A stretch of DNA of 64,000 nt, from positions 2,604,001-2,668,000 of the forward strand of contig NZ_CP038026.1 in NCBI RefSeq assembly GCF_004421005.1. Direction: 5' to 3'. Made by a program: the position numbers and the translations under genes. Source of the stretch: Pseudoduganella plicata. GTDB taxonomy: Bacteria; Pseudomonadota; Gammaproteobacteria; Burkholderiales; Burkholderiaceae_D. How positions within the stretch are numbered: the first letter of the stretch is position 1; each line of letters opens with the position of its first letter. Shown here piece after piece: positions 1-8,500 of the stretch. The notes under the pieces are model-generated. The model was not told where the DNA came from. It saw only the letters and a list, made by a program, of their open reading frames with translations, and did not search any database.

Positions 1-2299
1 CTCTGTGCTGTCTGGATCGCATTGATCACCGAACCGCCCAGCGAAAGCGTCAGCCCGTCCTGCACCGTCTTCTGCTCGAACTTCCCTTTCGAGTCATCCA
101 GGCCAGGGTCGATGGTGACGCTGCGGCCGTCCAGTGTCATATCCACGCCGGCAGCGAGATCGCTGCCGCTGACTTTAATTGCTTCACCCGCCGTGATATT
201 CAGGTTGCCAGCCAACGAACCCACTACGCTGCGCGACTGCCCGCTTTGCGTAGTCGCATCGCGCGTCTGATCCGTGGTGGTCGTTCGTGTACCGTAGCTG
301 AAGCCGAAGCCGCCCCCGCTGAGGAAACCGCTCTCCTTGACTTCCTTATGGTGCTGCTCCGTCAGCGTGCTGGTGCCGGCGACAATATTGACAGCCTCGC
401 CTGCATAAAGCGCTACGTCGCCATCCCCGGCTACCGCGCTTCCAATGACATTGATATCCTTGTCGGCAAGAATATCGACGTTCGCACCCGAAATGCTGCT
501 ACCGATGGATTGACTGCTGGCCACGTAGTCGGCTTCGGTTGTAGTCTTGCTCTTGAACGTACTGCTCGAACTCCGTTTGGAAGCCGTGTCGGAAACATCG
601 TTCTCCTGTACCGCAGCGATATTGACACTGTTCGTCGCGATGAGTTTCAAGGTTCCGCCCGAGCCGATCGCGCTGCCGGTGATGTTCAGGTCCGCCTTCC
701 CGCCCTCGCCTGCATTGATCTTCAGATCCCCAGCCGACGCCACACCTGCCCCCACCACCGTTTGGTTCTGATGCACCTGCCGGTCGTACTGCTTGCTCTT
801 CGGGTCGTTGAACAGCGACGTCTTGACTTCGTCGGTGACGGCCGCGATGTTGATCGCTCCGCTTGCCTCCAGCAGGCCCGTCCCGGTGCCGCTGGTACCG
901 ATGGATACCTGCGTACCCGTCAAGTTCAGGTTACCGAACGCCTGCACCGTCAGGTTGCCGCCCGTGGACAGCTGGCTCACTTGGTGGTTGATCGCGCTGT
1001 CGTTCTGCGTGAAACCGCTGATCTGCGACTGGTACGTGCTGCCCGTCTGCACCGTATTGAAGGTAACGTCGCGGCCGGTCATGATGCTGGCCGAACCGGC
1101 CGTGATCTTGCCGGCCAGGTCGGAAAGGTCGCGTCCTGCGAAGATGTCCAGCTTGCCCGTCGCCGTGATCGAGGCGACGTTCGACAGCGACGTATAGCTG
1201 CCGCTGTTGGGACCGAAGTCGTACGTCTGCTTGACGACCAGCGTCTCGTTGCGGATGTCACCGCCGGCGTCCAGCTGCACGTCGCCACCGGCGATCGTGC
1301 CGCCCTGGTTGACGATGTTCCGTTCGGCCACCAGCATCGTCCGACCATTGCCGCCGTCGATGACGCCGCCGAAGTTGGCGATGCCTTCCGTGGTCTTGAT
1401 GCTGACGTTCTCGCCGGTCACGAGCGCCCCACCCGGACGCAATGCCTTGCCGTCCACGTGGGCCACGTACACCTTCGGTACCAGTACCGTTTCCGTGCTG
1501 CCGTCGGGCAGCTGGACCGTCTGGCTTTCCATCCAAACGATGTCGCTGGTCAGGCGCGCGACCTGGTCGGCGCTCAGTGCGATGCCGGGACGCAGGCCGA
1601 ATTCGCGCGCGGCGCTGACGGCGTTCGTCAGCAGTTCCTTGTAGACCGTGTCGTCGCTGGCGCCGTTGGCCGGCTGGCGGCCCGTCAGTTCGGACAGCTG
1701 TTCGCGCACCAGGCGCTGTTCATAGAAGCCGTCGCCCAGGCGCTTCTGTGTCACGGCGGGGTCCATTGCCAGCTGGTTCAGCAGATAGTCGCTGCTGGTC
1801 CACTGGCCCTGGTTGGCGAACTGCGGGCGCGCTTCGTACAGGTAGCTGCCGCCGGCATCGGGATTGCGGATGAACAGGCCGCCCGGCGACACCTTCATGA
1901 CGTTGCCAATGGCCGCGCCGCGCACGGCGGACGCGTTCTGGCCGGCCGCGTTGCCGGCGGCCGTGCGGACGTCGCCCAATGCCGTGCGGTTGTCCGTGCT
2001 GTTCACGGCGCCCAGCAGTGCGCCTCCATTGACTTCGCCACTGCCGCCCATCGCGCCGTTCGCGGCGGCGCCGTTGACGGCGCCGCTCGACGCGGCTTGC
2101 GCGGCGGTGCCAAGCTTGCTGGCACCGCCGCTGCCGGAAATCGAGCCGCTGGCCTCAGCCCCGTTGCGCGCTGTCAGGTCGGCGGCAGCGGCGATGGCGC
2201 CGAATGCGCCGGAAACGTTGGCGTTGCTGCGCGTGCCGCTGCCGGATGCACTGCCTGGCACGCCGCCGTTCGCACCGCTGCCCGCCGACGCATGGGCGC
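1..2299 (-). pseudogene. 5'-truncated second CdiA/FhaB-like exoprotein gene, running off the left edge
   Basis: The minus strand is open from about 2403 to position 1 and encodes haemagglutinin-repeat sequence. From 2299 down to about 731 it is nearly identical to an internal segment of the full-length cdiA (8913-10508), apart from a 27-bp indel. From about 730 to 1 it is still homologous but diverged. The N-terminal signal peptide, TPS secretion domain and first three thousand residues present in the intact gene are absent, because homology stops abruptly at 2299 in unrelated sequence. The frame stays open about 100 bp further, to a TAA near 2404, and contains possible TTG starts, so expression of a chimeric protein cannot be excluded. 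No secretion signal is visible. The 3' end, which would carry any toxin tip, lies outside the window. I read it as an orphan cdiA 3' fragment. Confidence 0.8.
731..2299 (-). repeat. Long direct repeat, copy 1 (with 8913-10508)
   Basis: Near-identical to 8913-10508 in the same orientation, with scattered single-base differences and a 27-bp gap near 2150. Both copies encode the same central haemagglutinin segment. The distance between copies is about 8.2 kb, so homologous recombination would delete the current cdiA 3' end and toxin/immunity tail and join the full-length 5' part to the orphan 3' part. Confidence 0.9.
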
Positions 2300-2439
2300 T
2301 ACGACGCGGCCGCGCTGCGGTATCGATCAACGTGCCGCAGGCGCATGCCACGATCGACGAAGAAGCCAGAGAAGCCTCGCGTAAGCACTGCGACAATCCA
2401 ATTTAGCGAAAATCGTCGAGCACACCGCACCTACGCGCC

Positions 2440-3026
2440 GCCCGGCGGTCGTCGCCGCGTTCGACGCCATCGGCATCGAGCCGGATGCCGAAGTGGGCAG
2501 CAAGGCCGCACAACGCGGCTTCCAGGTCCGCCAGGGCTATTTCCCGGACGCTCTGCGCCCGGACGAGACATTCGACGTGATTGTTTTCAACGACGTCATT
2601 GAACACATTCCCGACATCGGCAGCGCCTTGCGCGCCTGCCACGAGCACCTGAACCCGGGCGGCATCCTGATCCTGAACCTGCCCAACAGCCGGGGATTTT
2701 TTCTACCGGCTGTCCAAGCTGCTGGTCCGGCTGCGCATCGCCGGGCCATTCGAAAGGATGTGGCAGAAAAGCCTGCCCTCGCCGCATCTGCATTACTTCG
2801 ACAACGAGAACCTTACCCGGCTCCTGGCCGGCGTCGGCTTCTCGCTGGTCTTGCAGCGCGAACTGCCCGCGCTGCGCGCGCAGGGCTGAAGGAGCGGCTG
2901 GGGTATGTGGGGAATCCGAATCCGTTGGTCTTGTGGGGGCAGTATGTTGTGATTCGTAGTTTGATTCCGGTTTTGCGGTTGTTTCCTAGCGATATTATTG
3001 TTGGGATTTATCGGCGCGAGGAGTGA
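2440..3026 (+). pseudogene. Broken class I SAM-dependent methyltransferase
   Basis: The + strand encodes the middle of a Methyltransf_11/12-type protein: IEPDAEVG (end of the first SAM-binding strand region), FDVIVFNDVIEHI (motif post-I/II acidic region) and a downstream HLNPGGILILNLPN motif. The part carrying motif I (GxGxG) is missing upstream, where the sequence meets the cdiA fragment. After LPNSRGFF, near a T6 tract at about 2698-2703, the frame is lost. The next frame continues naturally with YRLSKLLVRLRIAG and SPHLHYFDNENL before a TGA at 2886. The original frame then resumes (LKERLGYVGNP...), ending at 3026 in FPSDIIVGIYRREE. Two compensating indels plus the missing N-terminus make this a relic, although either indel could also be a sequencing error. 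Confidence 0.7.
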
Positions 3027-3597
3027 TGCAAGCCGCGCTCCATGCTGGAGACAGGCCGATTAGCGGACGAGTTCCTGACGACAAGCCCAGGGCCAATTAT
3101 CGCACTTCGATCTCAATGGGTCGTGGCAACAAAGCCGAAAGCCAAGAGTAAGCCTGCTGCCAAACTTGCGACGCCGCGAATCCAGGCCATACGACAGAAT
3201 CAATGCCATCGAACCGTTAGCAATACGGGTGAAATCACAGCCACCCCAGCCAGAAATGACTACCATGTGGCGGCAATAGCTGTACGCGTGCGCTTTGGAG
3301 CCGTATCCTGACGACGCCAAGCATTCTCGCTTCCAAGCGCGTTCATCTCTTGGAAGTCGAAGCTGTTTCTTACTGCATATCCGCTACCCAGCTCACCTTA
3401 GTGTTTGTGCCGAAGCAGCCTTCCCAAATGCAAAAAATCCTCGCGTTCGCCCTCTGCTCACCGAGAGCTGGCAGGATCTTCCATATCCCGACCGCGATCG
3501 AACGAGTCCGACCATGCCATCAGCTCTCCCAAGAGGAAGACTGATTGGTAACGCGCGAGGATCGATATCGCCGAATTATCCGCTTGTCTCGCCGTCG
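3027..3597. other. Intergenic stretch, no gene recognised
   Basis: About 570 bp of mixed composition between the methyltransferase relic and the barstar-like gene. Short ORFs exist on both strands, but none has a recognisable domain, a good ribosome-binding site or the codon bias of the neighbouring genes. It is probably degraded accessory DNA. Confidence 0.5.
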
Positions 3598-4092
3598 TCA
3601 TGCAAGATCGGGTAGCAGAAGTAGTCGCACGTTAATCTGAGCATTTTCATCCGTATCCACCAGGTACAGCGTCTGACATATGCACCTCGGCAAGCTAGCA
3701 GATCTCGCGCAATACCGCTTTTGCGCTGGACGGGGAAAATACGGCAAAGCGGCGGGTTCCATCTTTTTCCAGTCAAGAATGCAATAGATCAAAATTTCAA
3801 GATAGAGCACAAGTTCATCATTCGCAATGCCCGGCACGTCTTGATGCACAAGGGCTATTTCTGTCTCTTGGCGCCATTGAAAGTCGCGCAGGCAGTCAGA
3901 TACTGCATTCCAGTTGCCGCCAAAATACCATGGAAACGCCAGGGCCCGATCCAGTTCGGCGAAAAGGTCGTCTACCGAGGAGACGCCGCTTTTTACAAAA
4001 CCCACAAATTCACCCGGGCCATTGACTCTCGGCATTACGTCATAATACGTGAATTCTTCTATATCCACCCACGCCCCCACAAACATGTTCAT
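3598..4092 (-). CDS. Barstar-like immunity protein, probable C-terminal frameshift
   Basis: The first ~115 residues carry the barstar (ribonuclease inhibitor) pattern: an N-terminal strand, an acidic helix 'DDLFAELDRALAFP', then 'YFGGNWNAVSDCLRDF', the family's signature for the helix that plugs the RNase active site. After LDWKKMEPAA the listed frame becomes arginine- and cysteine-rich and un-barstar-like. The +1 alternative reads FAVFSPSSAKAVLREIC and stops near 3695, which is what a barstar C-terminus should look like, so an indel near 3748-3752 is likely. It lies downstream of the cdiA toxin tail on the same strand, a usual place for orphan immunity genes. No barnase-type toxin is visible beside it. 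It would act in the cytoplasm. Confidence 0.6.
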   Translation of the reverse strand: MNMFVGAWVDIEEFTYYDVMPRVNGPGEFVGFVKSGVSSVDDLFAELDRALAFPWYFGGNWNAVSDCLRDFQWRQETEIALVHQDVPGIANDELVLYLEILIYCILDWKKMEPAALPYFPRPAQKRYCARSASLPRCICQTLYLVDTDENAQINVRLLLLPDLA

Positions 4093-4299
4093 GCAAGTTC
4101 GTGCAAAGTCAAAGGTATCATGCCTTATGCCTTGCTACGAACTCGTCAATTTTCTTTTTTTTGGCAACTCCATAACCAAAATCCCAACAATCGAGCCTGG
4201 TCGTTCAACTCAAGAAGAACACCCCCGGCGCCGACTAACTTGGAAACCTCAACTGTCTCCCGCAACCTTGCGCGACCGCCGGCTTACGCTAGCGTGGTC

Positions 4300-4412
4300 C
4301 AGCGCGCGCCGGCCAGACGCAGTGCCTTGCCGTCCATGTGGCCACGTACCCTCTGTACTTGCACCGTTGCGTACTACAGTCTGGCAGCTGGACCGTCTGG
4401 CACCGCCGTTAC
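4300..4412 (-). pseudogene. Decayed ~0.1-kb relic of cdiA
   Basis: On the + strand this stretch shares broken blocks with 1424-1532 and 9606-9714, including GCAGTGCCTTGCCGTCCA (one mismatch), GGCCACGTAC and GGCAGCTGGACCGTCTGG, in the same order and spacing. The corresponding CdiA peptide is around VYVAHVDGKALRPGG. Substitutions and small indels abolish the frame. It marks an older cdiA fragment between the current immunity genes. The remaining DNA between 4093 and 4767 shows nothing else I recognise. Confidence 0.65.
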
Positions 4413-4767
4413 CATATTTTTCTGACGCGCGACTGCTTCACGCATGCAATCCACGATGCAGTTCCGATCACGCCGTATTACCCATAATTCGCTTAATCAC
4501 TTTCGCTGTCAGACGCGCCTGCCTCCTCCATTACGACCCCTATTGGGTAAGCTGTTCGAACTGTCGCGACACCAAAACACTGATAAATATTCTCCTTTTC
4601 TCGCCATCATCCTGATTTTTTCCTCCACCGCCATAGGTGATATGGTCGAGTGAACGCTTCGTACCGCGGATCATAATGTAATCCACAAAGGCCCGCATCA
4701 AATTATATCCCGGCCCGGGATAGAAATATAAGACGCACCGACTTCGCCATATTATTTACACTTAACC

Positions 4768-5190
4768 TTAAGATCCAAATCTTTCCGTATAGTAGACATC
4801 ATATATTTTATCACACAACAATATCATATCGGACCCAGCGCGCCGCTCGAGCTCGGGATGAGTTCTATGCAACTCGAACGCGGCCCCTTTAAGGCTTCCA
4901 ATCTTCTCACCCTCCACCACTACTTCGCTGGCGCAGAGAATAAATCTATTATGTTGCTGTCGGAGAAGAACCCAGCCAGCATTCGATTCTAGCAATACTA
5001 GTGCTTTTTCCACCAACTCGCATAGTCGGTCAGCATCGTCAGGATGTATATGAAAGGCCACATACAACAACGATTTGCCGTCCTCGGAAGTTGGCACCGA
5101 ACTGTACCAGCCTCTTCTGACGATGTGGTTCAGTAGATCTAAAAATATTGCCAACGGAAGTTCTTCATTACTATAGGCCCTGGGTGTCAT
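4768..5190 (-). CDS. Putative CDI immunity protein (unknown family)
   Basis: A 140-residue soluble protein without signal peptide or membrane segment. I take the ATG at 5190 rather than the upstream one at 5235: it follows the toxin-module stop (5192-5194) by one base, and the toxin's last codons supply an AAAGGGGGG Shine-Dalgarno run. It begins MTPRAYSNEELPLAIFLDLL and ends YDVYYTERFGS. I do not recognise the fold. Position directly after and coupled to the cdiA C-terminal toxin module is the defining position of cdiI, so I infer that it neutralises that toxin in the cytoplasm. Lower GC than cdiA fits independent acquisition of the toxin/immunity tail. Confidence 0.6.
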   Translation of the reverse strand: MTPRAYSNEELPLAIFLDLLNHIVRRGWYSSVPTSEDGKSLLYVAFHIHPDDADRLCELVEKALVLLESNAGWVLLRQQHNRFILCASEVVVEGEKIGSLKGAAFELHRTHPELERRAGSDMILLCDKIYDVYYTERFGS

Positions 5191-5191
5191 T

Positions 5192-5569
5192 CTAAAACCC
5201 CCCTTTTTGAAGTTGTGGTATCTTTGGATTTTCAATGTCGGGAACGTACACTCGCCAAGATATACCGTCCGGATTTTTCGATCTCAACATATCGATATAA
5301 TTCGCCTGGGTGATCGGGGATTTGGATACTAGGGGGTCGTAAAAATACCGGCCGTCCGTGTACACTGAGTGATAAGCAAACTGGTCCATACCAGCCTCGG
5401 TTTGTACGTTAATTGAATTTCCCATCTGCCACACATATTTCTCAGGCCAGTTAGCATTCTTACTACCAAATATGACGATCTTCCCCTCGCCATCTGCCGC
5501 CAGGCTTAAGTCTAGAGCACACTGAGTACAGTAGTGGGAATCAGGATCGAGCTCTGTATATTTAACCAA
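5192..5569 (-). CDS. CdiA C-terminal toxin module, out of frame with cdiA (papain-like fold suspected)
   Basis: About 125 residues in the frame one base off from cdiA; this frame is open back to about 5609, overlapping the end of cdiA. The only start near 5569 is a TTG with no ribosome-binding site, so I read this as the displaced tip of CdiA rather than an independent gene. It contains DSHYCTQCALDLSLAADG and later FAYHSVYTDGRYFYDP. A Cys at the start of a helix followed about 60 residues on by His-strand-Gly-strand-Asp is the layout of papain-fold (Tox-PL/NlpC-like) polymorphic toxins; the catalytic roles are inferred. Immediately downstream is the immunity candidate at 5190. If no frameshift corrects it, CdiA here ends without this domain. 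Confidence 0.55.
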   Translation of the reverse strand: MVKYTELDPDSHYCTQCALDLSLAADGEGKIVIFGSKNANWPEKYVWQMGNSINVQTEAGMDQFAYHSVYTDGRYFYDPLVSKSPITQANYIDMLRSKNPDGISWRVYVPDIENPKIPQLQKGGF

Positions 5570-8500
5570 TAGCTGTTCTTTGGCCCCGGCGTTGGCAGGG
5601 GGATAGGCTTAGTGCTTTCGCCTGCCAGAGCTTCACCGCCTTTTGGACTCGTTGCTAAGTGATCGGCGGCATTTTCCTGGACATTGCTTTTAGGCGGAAT
5701 CACGTCAGGACGATCCGTTGTGGTAAGAGCCTCACCCGGCCTAACCTTTGGCGGTCTCAGCACCCCAACCAGCCCCCCTTCGAGTGCTGTCGGCAGCGCA
5801 CTTATAAGGAGATTCTTGCCCTCCCTAAGAAGTCGTTCTTTCTCTCTGGCATTGTACACAGCCAACTCTTCAGCTGTCGGCTTATCCGGACGCAAATTAT
5901 CGCCAAGAACTGTCCAAGCATAATCTCTATAGTTCTTATCGTTTCGGAATTCTGAGTAGATCGTTGGGTTTTGGAATTCCCCACCTTTCGCGACGAACAT
6001 GCCTTTGGTCCCATCGGGGGTCTCGAATGTGCCGCCCTTTGAATTCACCAAAATGAACTGCTTGGCAAGGTTATATGCCCATCGTGCCTCTGAGGTTGCT
6101 GGGCCCAAGCCGTTTGCGTAAGAATCTTGGTACACCTTATCAACACTTCCTTCGCCCGCTCGGGTTAGCCAGGCCAATGCTTCAAGCTCGGTGACTGACC
6201 GGCCAAGCTCGTCGCTAAGCTTCTTAGCGAATGTCTTTCCATTCTCTGTTATCCATTTTAGTTCAGCCGGATGCAGTTGACGATTAAACCTGTCTTCATT
6301 GAATGCGGTAGACGCTCCTGCACCATTGCCTGCTACACCGCCGACGACTGCAGCGGCCCCGGCAGCAAGCACCTTCGAAATTTCTGATGCCGTTTCTCCG
6401 CTAACCCCAGCCCCTAACAGGCCGGCTCGCAGTTCGCCTTGTATCTCGTCCAAGATCGGTGCCATGGCGGCTGCGGACCCAGCACCTAATGCCCCATCAA
6501 TTCCTCCGCCAAGGGCACCGATTGCCATGTGCCCCGCCACTCGATAGATGCCACCTTCCTTCCACTTGTCGGCTTCAGCATCATTCCCTTCTTTACGAAG
6601 TGTCTTTTCGCGAGCAGAAGCCAAGTCACCGAACTGCTGGGCTAACACGGGCAATGCCTTACTCGTAATCGCGGCGCCAGCCTGCACTTCCTTCAACAGC
6701 TCGTCGCCATTCCAGTCCTTGGCGAGCGCGCCGGATGTATCCTTATCGGATGTGACGGTGCGATCTAGCTCCGTCAGCGCTGGCGTGACACCGCTGGTCA
6801 GCGTGATCGCACCACCGCTGATGCCGGCCTTAGTCAGGCTATCTTGACTGCCATCGGTACTGGCGAAGCCCGCATTGTTGCCGATCCCAGTTTTGCTGGA
6901 TGCCGCACCCTTGTCCGCGACGCTCTTCGCCTTGCTCTGGTCGCCCAATTTTGTTCCGATCGATCCTGACATCGTGATACCACTGGCCTTGAAGGAATCG
7001 TTATTTACCAGGTCACTAAACGTCAGGCTACCGGTATTGAGGCTGTTCTTGCCTGTATCGACCGCCTGCTGGGTGCTGCTGATCGTCCCGCCTTTGAGGT
7101 CCGTATTCCCTCCGACAGTCAACTGGAAGCCACCATTACCGGCTTTAATGCCACTCTGCTCAACAACGCTGAGGTAATCGCCCTCGGCCTTTGCCTTGCT
7201 GAAGTTCCCCCCTACAGTGCTGACCCCGTAGCAGAACGGCGGAATGCACAGACTCAGGTTCATCCCCGCACTGGTCTGCTTGCTGTCGAATGTACTTTTA
7301 TCCTGCAGACTCTCGATAGCGAGATCGCCGCCTACGTTCGCTTGCACTTTGTCTGCTGAGATGACTGCGCCCTTCAGCGTCGTATCGCCGCCACTCACCA
7401 CTTTCAGTTCGCCGCCTGCATTCACGTGGGTGTTGGTATAGGTGACATCTTCGCCATCTGCCTTGCCGCGGGCTTTGCTGACACCGACGTCCAAGGTAAA
7501 GCCACTCTGCTGGCCACCAAATGCAAAGCCGATGCCAATGCTCGATCCGCTCGACTTGTTGCTGCTGTGCTGGCTGGCCGTATTTCGGCCCGCTAGCAGA
7601 GCAACATCGTTGTCAGCCTTCAAAGTTATATCGCCGCCGCCGTTAATCTCGCTGCCAATAGCAGTCAGATTGCTGTTCGCACCAGCACCGGTAGCGGTGA
7701 TGCTGACGTTGCCTCCAGCTGAAACGCTCGATCCTACCGAGGTCTCGAATTTTTGTTCGGTCTTGTTTTCACTCTTGTTGCTGCCAAGGCTGACACTGAC
7801 CTTAATGCCGGCAGTACTGCCACTCATGATCGATTGCGCACTGTTCACTGCTTCGACGGCACCGGAAGCCGCGGCAATCGCCGCCAGGGCCTTCATGCGG
7901 CCATCTCCAGTATCTTTCGCCGAATCCACCGTGCTTTTAAGGCCCTGCAGGGCACTCACCAACGGAATGTTCACCGACCCGCCAATCGCTGTCTTGCTGA
8001 ACGTGCTGTGATCCGTACTGGTACCGCTGTCCAGCGCAGCATTGATCGCCACGTCTTGTGCGGTAATGGCGATATTCCCTTTAGGAGCCAATACCTCGCT
8101 CGCTGTCTGCGTGTACTTCTCCCCCGCGCTCAACGTCACATTGCCACCCAGGCTGGCGATCTGGCTGCCGACCTGCGTGACGGAGCTGTGCGTGCCGTCC
8201 TGTGTGGTCTTGACGCTGCCGACCGCCGGCTGGAAGGTCGTGCCGATCATGCCCGACTTCTTGCTGCTGCTCGATGACGTGTCGTCGCTCGTGTTCTGCG
8301 CGCTGACGATGGACAGGTCACGCGTCGCGGCAATGCTGATGTTCTCATCCGCGACCACCGTGCTGCCCTGGATCAGCGTGTCCCGTCCACTGGTGGCCGT
8401 GACCGAGCCGCCACTGAGCATGCTGCCCACCTGCGTGACCGTGTCGCCGTCGCTGGCCTGCTTCTGCTGGCTCTTGCTGTAGCCCATGCCGCCGGCGCCG

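Noticed and set aside
246..2384. 712-residue open frame on the + strand
   Set aside because: It is antisense to the cdiA fragment. The Arg/Ala/His-rich composition is the usual shadow of a GC-rich gene with strong third-position bias, and no domain is seen.
5192..5569. Toxin module as an independent gene starting at TTG 5569
   Set aside because: No ribosome-binding site, and the frame continues upstream into cdiA, so a frameshifted cdiA tail is the better reading.
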